NCBI GenBank assembly: GCA_031400185.1
Contig: JANNPN010000335.1
Span: forward strand, 1 to 30,964
Reading direction: 5' to 3'
Length of the DNA stretch: 30,964 nucleotides
From: UTPRO1 sp031400185
GTDB taxonomy: Bacteria > Desulfobacterota > Binatia > UTPRO1
Positions 8,701-15,675 of this stretch are shown here, one piece after another (positions within the stretch are counted from its first letter, which is position 1; each line of letters opens with the position of its first letter). The translations under genes were made by a program, and so were the position numbers. The notes beneath the pieces were generated by a model, which did no database searches, was not told where the DNA came from, and saw only the letters and a program-made list of their open reading frames with translations.

Positions 8701-9218
8701 CGTCGATCGGGGCAAAGAAGCTTCTCATCAAGGACGATCCGAATCCGAGCCGGCGGAAGATCGTGTTCCTGTCCAAGGATGCCGCGATCGACACGACGAA
8801 TCCGGCCGGCATCGATCCGGCGTCCGAGGGAGCCTTCTTACACGTCTACAATTCCGCCACGGGCGACTCGGCGTGCTTCGTTCTCCCCGCCCCGTTCTGG
8901 ACGGCCAAAGGGCGCCTACCGAGCCCCAGCTTCAAGTACAGCGACAAGAATTTCGCGAACGGCGCGTGCAAGACCGTGATGATCAAGGACGGCAAACTTT
9001 TGCAGGCGACGTGCCAGGCGAAGACGCAGCCGATCACCTATTCCTTGAACGAGCCGACACAGGGCAGCGTCGCCGTCATGTTCGGAAGCGGCGACACCCG
9101 ATACTGCACCGTTCTTGGAGGAACGGTGCAAAAAGACAGCGCCACGTCGCGCCAATTCTCCGCGAAGGATGCGGCGGCACCTGCTTCATGTCCGGCACCC
9201 CCAGCGGCGTGCCCGTAG
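5712..9218 (+). CDS. Giant secreted two-propeller protein with Myxococcus-type Cys-rich repeats
   Basis: The protein has 1168 residues from ATG 5712, which begins a Sec signal peptide (cut near 'PPAAAA', residue 24). ATG 5640 has the better ribosome site and would add 24 residues. Residues of about 40-390 are lactonase/YVTN-like propeller blades of 53 residues ('GALTFVEVQRNGVGGV', 'VSPDGGHVYVAG'). At about 390-450 two Cys-rich repeats of the Myxococcus disulfide type occur ('CGNGVV', then E-x-C-D-D-G). At about 452-850 there are six or more TolB/PD40-like blades ('ISADGRFVAF', 'VFVRDTQTDTTERVSV'). A beta domain follows, and the C-terminal 175 residues begin 'IGAKKLLIKDDPNPSRRKIV', a domain I recall only from hypothetical proteins of related bacteria. 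It is most likely an extracellular or cell-surface scaffold; no catalytic motif is recognised. A hairpin terminator follows. Confidence 0.85.
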   Translation: MRCGVVALTLAVLAGLVRPPAAAADDLRRLAFVEAHFHRLNGTVGIGSAQIVSPDGNHVYTVGQNALATWQRDASGALTLVDVQRDGESGVDGLAGTTAIRISPDGGHVYVAGYGDNAVAVFSRNATSGVLTFVEVQRNGVGGVDGLAGASALVLSPDAQHVYVAGSSDNAVAVFNRNTSTGALTFVEVQKDGVGGVDGLFTANTVAVSSDGAHVYAAGYNDQAVAVFSRNTTTGALTFVEVQRNGVGGVQGLLGVSAIAVSPDGGHMYAAGNTSSAIAVFARNATTGSLTFVEVQTNGGGLSEPVAVEVSPDGTLVYAVGGISYNSYLVVFARNATTGALTFAEVAQYGVGGVWGMDGPLMVTPSDDGKHVYVAGSNGESLAVFRTILCGNGVVDTNELCDDGGLTEGDGCDSNCLPTACGNGVVSPGEQCDDGNLVDDDACRPDCLGQPDAGLVTRLTTTPGAVGPPAISADGRFVAFLADTTPVFQAFVIDRTTGATEQISVSSGGTAANAMSYGFAVSADGRFVAFNSFASNLVAGDTNGVEDVFVRDTQTDTTERVSVDDIGTQGDGPSGQGQIGLSADGRFVAFRTRASNLASGDPHGVGLAVLVHDRQDGSNERVALDALGAEVGSYDPAISADGRYVAFVASDTLIPGGTNSAADLYVRDRQTGGVERVSKSSTGDEANDQSSRPAISADGRYVAFTAIATNLVADDTNGFPDVFVHDRDTGTTERVSVTSDGTESNYGALASAISDDGRYVTFDSYANNLVPGDMNGAGDYFLRDRVDGTTVRVTLDSAGLQAVGDQFGGYTAPLSGDGRFVAFYTESAYAPGDVAGSPDIYVRDRGIRTNAAASESVTTDWAGDGATPQSPLEVTVTTPNAGSVSLAESTASVPIGFAAIGVQAQITAPAATSATPLVLVFTIDASVVPAGEDETSIEFFKDAVLVPPCSGAPSTASPDPCVSSRVLLPGNDVEITILTSSLSVWAAAVRLPLPPSTSIGAKKLLIKDDPNPSRRKIVFLSKDAAIDTTNPAGIDPASEGAFLHVYNSATGDSACFVLPAPFWTAKGRLPSPSFKYSDKNFANGACKTVMIKDGKLLQATCQAKTQPITYSLNEPTQGSVAVMFGSGDTRYCTVLGGTVQKDSATSRQFSAKDAAAPASCPAPPAACP
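5940..6760 (+). repeat. Tandem 159-bp in-frame repeats encoding propeller blades
   Basis: The codons for 'TFVEVQ' recur at 6108, 6267, 6426 and 6585 (TTC positions), exactly 159 bp apart, with a fifth at 6738 after 153 bp. Sequence between copies is well conserved at DNA level, for example the GTCGGCGGCGTCGACGG segment. Such spacing points to growth by duplication of whole 53-residue blades. Confidence 0.75.
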
Positions 9219-9248
9219 AGAGGCGCGCCGTCCGAAACCTCAGCTCCG

Positions 9249-9283
9249 GTGGCGAAGCCTCCGGTCACGTGCTGCTTCGCCAC
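9249..9283. terminator. Bidirectional hairpin terminator
   Basis: A perfect 10-bp inverted repeat, GTGGCGAAGC (9249-9258) and GCTTCGCCAC (9274-9283), has a 15-nt loop. It starts 30 nt after the propeller gene stop and touches the last base of the stop codon of the minus-strand remnant. There is no T run. Placement between convergent reading frames supports termination in both directions. Confidence 0.5.
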
Positions 9284-9875
9284 TAGGAGGGCGATACGCT
9301 GCAGCTCGCGTGGTTCGCGGAAGACGCGGGGCGAGCGTCGAGGCGGGCGGGTCCGAGGCGGACCGTACCGCGGCGCGCTCGAGGCACGAGCGTGTTCGTT
9401 CCCTTGCCGGCGTCGACCGTGGTGCCGCCGGCCGCCACGGTGTTGGTCGTGTCGATCGTGTCGTTACCGGCGCCGGCCCTGATCGCGACTGCGCCGCCCA
9501 CCGTCGCCGACGTGCACGCGATCGTGTTGGCGCCGTTGCCGACGGCGAGCGACAGGTTGCCGCCGATCGTCGCGAGGAACACCGCGACGAGGTCGTCGCC
9601 GCCGCCGGCCTTGAGCGTGACCGCCCCACCGACCGAAGCCAGCGGATTCAACGCGACGGCGTTCGGGCCGTTCCCCAGGGCGAGCACGAGGTCGCTCCCG
9701 ACGACCGCGTTGGTCGTCTGCTCGTAGCGGTCCTCGCCGTCCTTCGTCTTCATGCGGAGGTTGCCCGTCATTGCTATGGATGCGTGTGACGAATTGCTTC
9801 GTCGTGTCGAAATGGGACTGGTAGTACCAGGGGACGTGAAGCGAATCCGAGACGACCTCGCATTTGCATGTGCGA
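9283..9875 (-). pseudogene. Remnant of a secreted glycine/asparagine-rich repeat protein, frameshifted and 5'-truncated
   Basis: From 9771 down to the TAG at 9283 a frame encodes about 160 residues with repeated 21-residue units of the form 'VGGxLxLxxGxGxNxV' ('LSLAVGNGANTIACTSATVG', 'VAIRAGAGNDTIDTT'), as in parallel beta-helix or beta-roll surface proteins. Immediately upstream (about 9785-9875) the coding signal moves to another minus-strand frame, reading 'CEVVSDSLHVPWYYQSHFDT' with about 80 percent GC at third positions. The two halves meet at about 9770-9785 only through a frameshift. No start codon or signal peptide is found; the upstream part would run into the ATP-grasp gene. I read it as gene debris. 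A sequencing error at the junction could explain the shift but not the missing start. Confidence 0.55.
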
Positions 9876-9894
9876 AAGCTCCCGGGAGCGGTCG

Positions 9895-10722
9895 ATGAAG
9901 CGCCGGATCGCCGTCCTGTTCCACGAGGGCCAGCGCACGTGGCGTCTGAACTACGTGGTCAACCACTACATCGATGCGTGGCGGGAGGACGGCCACGAGG
10001 TGGTGCTGCTGTTCGGCGTCCGCGAGTTCGTGCCGGCGGACATCGTCCTCGTCCACGTCGACCTCACCGTCGTCCCCGAGGAATACCTGGCATTCGCCCA
10101 GCGCTACCCGAAAGTGCTGAATGGGAAGATCCGCGACATCCGCAAGTCGACGTTCAGCCGCTTGCGGGTCCGCCAGGGCGAGGCCGTGGACGGCCCGGTG
10201 ATCGCCAAGTCCGAGCTCAACTACGCCGGCGTGCCCGAGCGGATGCTCGCCGACCCGAGCGCGCCGCGCGGCCGCTACGTGAGGAGCCTCCGCTATCCGC
10301 AGGACTACCGGATCTTCCCCCGCATGGACGAGGTGCCGCCCGCGCTGTGGGCCGACTCCGAGGTGGTGATCGAGCGGTTCATCCCCGAAATGGAGGACGG
10401 CCTGTACGTGTGTCGCTCGATGATGTTCCTCGGCGATCGCGCCACCTGCGCAAAGGGCTTGGGGCCGCACCCCATCCTGAACGGCACCACGCAAACCCGC
10501 ATGGAGGGGGTGACCCCGCACCCCGAGATGCTGCAGCTCCGCGCGGAGATGGGCTTCGACTTCGGCAAGTTCGACTACGTGATGCATGACGGCCGGCCGG
10601 TGCTGCTCGACGCCAACAAGACGGTGGGCAGCGCCACGGTGAAGACCACGCCCGACCGGATCGCCGCGCGCCGTTTCCGCGCCGACGGCATCAACGTGTA
10701 CTTCGATGATTCGCGCGCATGA
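9895..10722 (+). CDS. ATP-grasp-like protein (RimK/glutathione synthetase-like fold)
   Basis: This is a 275-residue protein. ATG 9895 has GGGAG 6 nt upstream; an in-frame ATG at 9868 has none. The N-terminal 90 residues resemble the pre-ATP-grasp fold ('RIAVLFHEGQRTWRLNY', 'ADIVLVHVDLTVVP'). Residues 101-112 contain 'PVIAKSELNYAG', where K105 fits the ATP-binding lysine. Residues 158-165 carry 'VIERFIPE', typical of the ATP-grasp hinge. Residues 226-243 'FDYVMHDGRPVLLDANKT' match the metal-binding end, with D239 and N241. Such enzymes join a carboxylate to an amine or thiol using ATP; substrate unknown. Its stop overlaps an ATGATG that starts the methyltransferase remnant, so the two were probably an operon. 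It appears intact between two decayed genes. Confidence 0.75.
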   Translation: MKRRIAVLFHEGQRTWRLNYVVNHYIDAWREDGHEVVLLFGVREFVPADIVLVHVDLTVVPEEYLAFAQRYPKVLNGKIRDIRKSTFSRLRVRQGEAVDGPVIAKSELNYAGVPERMLADPSAPRGRYVRSLRYPQDYRIFPRMDEVPPALWADSEVVIERFIPEMEDGLYVCRSMMFLGDRATCAKGLGPHPILNGTTQTRMEGVTPHPEMLQLRAEMGFDFGKFDYVMHDGRPVLLDANKTVGSATVKTTPDRIAARRFRADGINVYFDDSRA

Positions 10723-11372
10723 TGCCCGACCCCATCGCCGAAGAGCGCCCCGCTCGCGCGGCAACTGGCCGATCGGTACTGCGGCGGCTTCGACCGCACC
10801 GGCGAGAGCTGCGCCTGGTACCACGGCCTCTGGCAGGATCTCCGTGGGGTCGGCCTCGGGGCGACTCCGGCGCCGTTCGACGTGATCTGCAGCCATTCGT
10901 TTCTCGGGATGTTTCCGCCGCCCCGGCGTCGTGACCTGGTGGCGCGCTGGGTGCGGATGCTCGCGCCGGGTGGTCGGGTGATCCTGGTGCATCGTGTCCG
11001 CGATGGCGACCCGCGACGCCGCTCGGCTTCGGTGCCGGGGACGCGGCGGAATCCGTTGCCGCGGTCGAGCAGCGGGTGCGCGCGTCGGTCTCCGCTGCGG
11101 AGCTGGCCGCCATCGTGGCCCGCGCCTCCACCTACGTGCGCCGGCTGCACATCTACCCGTTGTCCGAGGCGGAGCTCACGGGCCTGCTCGTCGACGCGGG
11201 GCTAAAGGTGGTGATGGCGTCGACCATCGCCACCGGGCCGGGGGACGGCCGCAACGTCGGAGGGATCGGCGTCCCGTCGAACGCGCGCCACGCCTGCATG
11301 GTGGCGCGCCGCCAACCCGGTTCACTCGCCGTGCTTGGCGAGCGCGCTCTCATGTCCAGCGATCGTTGCTAG
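10722..11372 (+). pseudogene. Class I methyltransferase remnant with internal deletion and frameshifts
   Basis: The original start is probably the ATG at 10722, but the frame with protein character begins about ten codons on in a different phase ('LARQLADRYCGGFDRTGE', 'SCAWYHGLWQDL'). It then jumps from 'GLGATP' straight to 'APFDVICSHSFLGMFPPP' and 'RWVRMLAPGGRVILVH', which are the post-motif II/III parts of a Rossmann methyltransferase. The expected glycine-rich SAM loop and acidic motif II are absent, implying a deletion of several dozen codons. Near 11000-11015 the phase shifts again, and the C-terminal part ('SAAELAAIVARASTYVRR', 'IYPLSEAELTGLLVDAG') continues to TAG 11372. At least two frame changes plus a deletion make function unlikely. 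It may formerly have worked with the ATP-grasp protein. Confidence 0.6.
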
Positions 11373-12817
11373 CGCTTGAAGCGCAACAAGAGATCGAACA
11401 ACCGCGTGTGCAGCTTGGTGTACGGCGGGTAGAACATCTGGATGCCCGAGAGCTTCGGGTTGCTGTGGACGGGGCGCATCTTGCTGAACTCCTGGAAGCC
11501 CTCGAAGCCGTGATAGTGGCCCATGCCGCTCGATCCGATGCCGCCGAAGGGCAGGTCGTGCTGGGCGATGTGGAACATGCAGTTGTTGATGGTGACGCCG
11601 CCCGAGATCGTACCGTAGAGGACCTTCTCCTCGACCGCTTTGTCGTCGGTGAAGATGTAGAGCCCGAGCGGGCGGTCCTTCCCGTTCACGTAGGCGAGCA
11701 CTTCGTCCATCGTGCGGTAGGTCTTGATCGGGAGGATCGGTCCGAAGATCTCCTCCTTCATCACGATCATGTCGTCGGTCGGGTTCAGGACGAGGTGGGG
11801 CGGGAACTTGCGGAGCTGGTCGTTGAAGGTGGCGCCGGGCACGAGTGACACCGCGCGCGCGCCCTTCTTCACGGCGTCGTCGAGCGTGTTGCGGAGCCGC
11901 CGGTACGACTTCTCGTCGATCACCGAGGTGTAGCTGCGGTCGTTGGTGTCGGGGTAGCGCTGGGCGAGCGTCTTCTCCGCGGCCTTCACGAACGTCTCGG
12001 CCTTGCCCTCCGGGATGAAGAGGTAGTCGGGCGCCAAGCAGGTCTGCCCGGCGTTCACGAACTTGGCGTAGAGGATGCGCTCGGCGGCGGTCTCGACGTC
12101 GTAGTCGTCGGCAATGATCGTCGGCGACTTGCCGCCGAGCTCGAGCGTCACCGGCGTCAGGTTCTCGGCGGCCGCGCGCATGACGTTCCGCCCGGCGTCG
12201 GCCGAGCCGGTGAAGATGATGTGGTCGAAGGGGAGGGTCGTGAACTCGTTCGGGCGGATGCCCGGGAGGATGGCGACGACCTCCTCAGGGAATTGCTGCT
12301 TGAACTTCTCGGCGAGCAGGCGGCAGAGGGTGCTCGAGTTGCTCGCCATCTTGATCATGCAGCGGTTGCCGGCGGCGAGGATGCTGGTCAGCGGGCTGAT
12401 CGTCAGGAAGAGCGGGTAGTTCCACGGGGACACGAGCCCGATGACGCCCTTCGGTTGCGGGATCAACCGGTTCTTGGCGGTCGCGAAGAGGATGCCGACG
12501 TGGCGGTGCTGCGGCTTCATCCACGTGCGGAGCTTCTTCTTGGTCGAGCGGATGCCGTCGACGCAGTTGAAGAGCTCGAGCAGCTTCGACTCCTCGGCGG
12601 CGCGATGGCCGAAGTCGGCGTTGATGGCGTCGGCGATCGCGTCGGCGTTGTCGACGAGGATGCGCTCGACCGTCTCGAGGTTGGCCCGCCGCTCTTCAAT
12701 GGAAGGATAGGGGTGCCGGAGATAGGCGGCGCGCTGCAGTTTGAAAACGCGCTGTGCTTCGTGTTGCGCCTCGTTCTCGACGACATCGAGATGACGGAGT
12801 TGAGCGGTCTGGGCCAT
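11369..12817 (-). CDS. Aldehyde dehydrogenase, coniferyl-aldehyde dehydrogenase type (class 3-like)
   Basis: This is a 482-residue NAD(P)-dependent aldehyde dehydrogenase. The ATG at 12817-12815 is preceded by AGGAGG 9 nt upstream; an in-frame upstream ATG at 12916 adds 33 unlikely residues. Catalytic residues are in place: N133 in 'SPWNYPL', E226 in 'LELGGKSP', C260 in 'NAGQTCLAPD'. The short length, the 'ASNSS' region and the C-terminal 'GGVTINNCMFHIAQHDLPFG' with 'GSSGMGHYHG' are typical of the class 3 / coniferyl aldehyde dehydrogenase branch, which oxidises aromatic and fatty aldehydes to acids. Expected in the cytoplasm, possibly membrane-associated through its hydrophobic C-terminus ('LFDLLLRF'). 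The stop codon shares CTAG with the stop of the convergent methyltransferase remnant. Confidence 0.93.
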   Translation of the reverse strand: MAQTAQLRHLDVVENEAQHEAQRVFKLQRAAYLRHPYPSIEERRANLETVERILVDNADAIADAINADFGHRAAEESKLLELFNCVDGIRSTKKKLRTWMKPQHRHVGILFATAKNRLIPQPKGVIGLVSPWNYPLFLTISPLTSILAAGNRCMIKMASNSSTLCRLLAEKFKQQFPEEVVAILPGIRPNEFTTLPFDHIIFTGSADAGRNVMRAAAENLTPVTLELGGKSPTIIADDYDVETAAERILYAKFVNAGQTCLAPDYLFIPEGKAETFVKAAEKTLAQRYPDTNDRSYTSVIDEKSYRRLRNTLDDAVKKGARAVSLVPGATFNDQLRKFPPHLVLNPTDDMIVMKEEIFGPILPIKTYRTMDEVLAYVNGKDRPLGLYIFTDDKAVEEKVLYGTISGGVTINNCMFHIAQHDLPFGGIGSSGMGHYHGFEGFQEFSKMRPVHSNPKLSGIQMFYPPYTKLHTRLFDLLLRFKR

Positions 12818-12960
12818 GGCGGTGTTCCTCCTCGTGCTGAAGCTCTCGGTGAGGGGGCGATTTGAACCGACCGCCACGGCAAACGCAACCGGGCTCACGG
12901 AGAGATTTGAGGTCACCGGGCCGGCCTGATCGGGCCGCCTTCACGAATCCGTCTCGATGC

Positions 12961-15411
12961 TCACGGAGTGAATGTCAGCTGTCCGGGGAGCTTCATGCGG
13001 CCGAGCCCGGGATACCCTTGAGCGTCGACGAAGGAGGCCGAGCTCGGAGGTACGCAGAAAAGCGCGCCGATCGTCGGCTGCGCGACTACGCCGCACGGCG
13101 CCTCCGCCGAGCCCGTCATGGTGACCGAGTCGCCGATGATGCCGTTGCCGGTGAAGCAGCTCCGGGCGCGGGCGACGCACGCCTGGCCGGGTACGCAACC
13201 TTGGCACCCACCCGTAGGCGGCGGATTGCAGTCGGTGCTGTCCCCGCACCAGAGCTGCGTGTCGATCGCGCACCTGCCGTCGAACGGCCCGTCGGCGCAT
13301 TCGCCTTCGTCGCCGCCGGCGGCCACGCACCCGCTTTCGGGCGTCGAGGTGTCTTCCTGGCAGCTGTTCGGCTGCGTCGCCTCGCCGGGCCGGTTGCATA
13401 CGCCACCCGCGCACTCGGAGCATGTGCCGCCCGGGCAGGCCGACGCCAGCTGGCACGCCGCGCCGTCGTTGGCACCGCCGTTGCAAATCCTCTGGTTCAT
13501 ACAGGTACCGCCCGGACAGGCCGAGTCGGTGGCGCATTGTGCCCCGTGGTTGCTGCCGGCGATGCAGGTGCGGCACGGTTGTCCGGCTTCGCTGCCGCCG
13601 AGGCAGCGTCGGCCGCCGCAGATGCCCGGCCCGCCGCCGTTCGCGGGACAATCGACGTGGGCGAAGCAGCCTTCCTGATTGATGTTGTTGCAGGTGTCGC
13701 AGAAGCACGTGAGCGAGGTGAACCCGGTTTGCCGGCACGGTGGGCTCGCGGCGGTGAGGGTCTGCGACTGTACGCCCGTCGCGAGCTGCAGGGTGACGGT
13801 CCGGGTGGTGGCGAGCGCGCCGGGATTCGGCGGGCAGTCCAGCGACGTTGCGCCGAGTGGCGTCGTTCCTTGCTGCGAGCACGCCTGGTGCATCCGCGGC
13901 CCGGCGCTGCAGAGGGTCGTCGCGCTGCAGTCGTTGCTGTCGCAGTCGGCAGCGGAGCTGCATGCGGTCCCCGCGTCCGATCCGCCGATGCAGATCTGGT
14001 CGCAGATCGGACACGGCTGCTCTTGCGGGCCCACGAGGTACAAGCTGCTGGCGAGCGTCGTCGGAAGCGTGGTGCTGCCGGTGTCGACGTTGACCGTGCC
14101 CGCGATCGGGCCGGTGATCCGGTTCACGAGGCAGTTCGGGATACCGCCGCCGCTGAACGGCTGCGGTGGCCCGAAGAAATAGACGCACGGCCCCGTGGCG
14201 CCGGCCAACGGGCAATCGCCGTCGGTGCCGCAGGACACCCAGGGTTGATCCTGGCAGCGATGGTTGTCGAACGCGGCACCTCCCGCGTTCGCAATCGGGC
14301 CGTCGGCGGCGCACTCGCCGCAGGTCGGATGATTCGCGCCGGCGCAGCCGCTCACCGCGAACGTCAGACGGCTGTCGTCCGGCGACTGTACGTCGTGCGC
14401 CAAGCCCATGAAGCCGAGGTCGAGGTCGCTGCGGGGGCCGTCGACGGTGAATTCCATCGAGGTCGGACAGGGGCCGGTCGGCGCGGGCTGGGTGCAGACG
14501 TTGCACTCGCTCGGGTACGCCGCGAGCTGCGGGACCTGGGCGCGGTCGACGCAATCGACCTTGAACTCGGTCACGCAATCGACGCAGTCGACCAAGCTGT
14601 CGAGGTCCGTGATCGGACCCCCGCACGCCGTCCCGCCCGGGATGGTCACGGCCGGACAGTCGGCGGGGAAACCGATCGACGGCGGGGCGATGTCGTCCAC
14701 GCCGTCGCAGAGTCCGTCCGAACCGCCGCACGCCTTGCAGATCGCGTTCCGCTTCTTCGCCTCGGCTTTCGAGATCGCGGCTTCGTATTTGCCGTCACCC
14801 GCGTCGGGGGGGATGCAGGTGCCGGGGAACTTGCCGTTCATCCGCGCGTCCCAGCACTTCTGGAGCGCCTTGCTCTTCGACTCGAGGAAGGCCGTCGTCG
14901 CCTTGCCGATCGCGACCTGACACTTGTTGAGCGCGTCGGAGCTCGGGAGGGCCAGCGCGTCGTAGTAGAGGCCCATCGCTTGATCGACGGCGGCATCGTC
15001 GAGGCAGGTGAGACAGCTCGCGATGCCGCCGCAGTCGGCGATGTCGTCGCCGCAACCGCCGCGCTCGAAGTTCGGACAGCGGTCCGGCCACCCGAGGGTC
15101 GCCGGGGCATCCTCATTGGTGAGATCGCCCCCGCAGACGTTGTCGTCGCCGCCGCACGCCTTGCCGATCGTCGTCGTCAGCTTGGCGCTCGCTTTCGCGA
15201 TCGCCTGCGTGGCGGTCGCGTCCGGGCAGGATGTGCCGGAGCCCGTCACGACCTTTCCTTCGCATTTAGCGAGGGCGCCCGCGCGCGCTTGGGTGTACTG
15301 GGCGCCCGCTTTCGCGATGGCACGCTGACACTTGAGGGTGGCCGCGTCGGCAGGCACGGTCAGGCTCACGGCGAATAGGGCGAGTGCTCCGATCGAGAAA
15401 AGTGTCTGCAT
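12961..15411 (-). CDS. Secreted cysteine-rich repeat protein, function unknown
   Basis: The protein has 816 residues starting at ATG 15411-15409, 5 nt after a GGAGG, and opens with a Sec signal peptide (cut near 'VPADA', residue 23). I count about 72 cysteines (nearly 9 percent). The N-terminal third is an internal duplication: residues 28-146 and 164-288 each hold a 'KCQxAIxKA' helix, a second 'A(L)xKC' helix, 'KACGG' plus 'C-G/D-G', and paired Cys near the end. The middle is beta-like. The C-terminal half repeats a short module such as 'GGSDAGTAC' / 'GGANDGAAC' followed by 'ACPGGTC'. This suggests a disulfide-stabilised extracellular protein. It is not a recognised enzyme. The aldehyde dehydrogenase gene follows 143 nt later on the same strand, with no obvious functional link. 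Confidence 0.82.
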   Translation of the reverse strand: MQTLFSIGALALFAVSLTVPADAATLKCQRAIAKAGAQYTQARAGALAKCEGKVVTGSGTSCPDATATQAIAKASAKLTTTIGKACGGDDNVCGGDLTNEDAPATLGWPDRCPNFERGGCGDDIADCGGIASCLTCLDDAAVDQAMGLYYDALALPSSDALNKCQVAIGKATTAFLESKSKALQKCWDARMNGKFPGTCIPPDAGDGKYEAAISKAEAKKRNAICKACGGSDGLCDGVDDIAPPSIGFPADCPAVTIPGGTACGGPITDLDSLVDCVDCVTEFKVDCVDRAQVPQLAAYPSECNVCTQPAPTGPCPTSMEFTVDGPRSDLDLGFMGLAHDVQSPDDSRLTFAVSGCAGANHPTCGECAADGPIANAGGAAFDNHRCQDQPWVSCGTDGDCPLAGATGPCVYFFGPPQPFSGGGIPNCLVNRITGPIAGTVNVDTGSTTLPTTLASSLYLVGPQEQPCPICDQICIGGSDAGTACSSAADCDSNDCSATTLCSAGPRMHQACSQQGTTPLGATSLDCPPNPGALATTRTVTLQLATGVQSQTLTAASPPCRQTGFTSLTCFCDTCNNINQEGCFAHVDCPANGGGPGICGGRRCLGGSEAGQPCRTCIAGSNHGAQCATDSACPGGTCMNQRICNGGANDGAACQLASACPGGTCSECAGGVCNRPGEATQPNSCQEDTSTPESGCVAAGGDEGECADGPFDGRCAIDTQLWCGDSTDCNPPPTGGCQGCVPGQACVARARSCFTGNGIIGDSVTMTGSAEAPCGVVAQPTIGALFCVPPSSASFVDAQGYPGLGRMKLPGQLTFTP

Positions 15412-15460
15412 GGCTTCCTCCACTACCTGACGGTGATCTTCGCCGTCACAATGTTCCTCG

Positions 15461-15637
15461 TCAGCCGTGGGCCCGGGCCTTGGCGAGCGCCGGACGGGCG
15501 GTGCAGCGGGCCAACCACGCGCCCGCATTGGGGGCGGCCGCCATATCCAGCCCCGCCATCGGATATCGTCGTCTTCGAGCACCTAGCGCGGGTCCCGCGC
15601 TGGCCGCAGACCTGTTTCGCGCGGCTTGAAATTCCAT
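15461..15637 (-). pseudogene. C-terminal fragment of a glutathione S-transferase
   Basis: A 58-codon minus-strand frame (ATG 15637-15635, stop TGA 15463-15461) ends with 'YPMAGLDMAAAPNAGAWLAR' followed by 'CTARPALAKARAHG'. The P-N-x-x-A-W-L-x-R-x-x-A-R-P-A pattern is the hallmark of the last helices of soluble GSTs. The first 24 codons show no GST character. About 35 residues of a protein that is normally near 200 remain, so this looks like a deletion remnant. The opposite strand carries only weak frames. Confidence 0.45.
15585..15601. promoter_or_regulatory. Near-perfect palindrome (candidate protein-binding site)
   Basis: AGCGCGGG-T-CCCGCGCT is an 8-bp inverted repeat around one central base. 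It lies 75 nt upstream of the lipoprotein start codon at 15676, inside the GST fragment region. A second pair (ATATCC at 15543, GGATAT at 15561) lies nearby. It may simply be a GC-rich coincidence. Confidence 0.25.
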
Positions 15638-15675
15638 AGCCTTGACCGCTAGATGTCGCCGGAGGAGGGGCGCCC

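Noticed and set aside
9752..9898. A small plus-strand frame (40-48 codons) with ATGA overlap to the ATP-grasp start
   Set aside because: It reads like a protein and would be translationally coupled, but third-position GC is only about half, while the opposite strand frame has about 80 percent; no well-spaced ribosome site.
10992..11848. A 284-codon plus-strand frame across the methyltransferase remnant and aldehyde dehydrogenase 3' end
   Set aside because: It crosses the convergent border and is antisense to conserved aldehyde dehydrogenase sequence.
12862..15378. An 838-codon plus-strand open frame opposite the Cys-rich gene
   Set aside because: Arg/Ala/Val-rich antisense frame of a GC-rich gene; the minus strand has the signal peptide, ribosome site and Cys modules.
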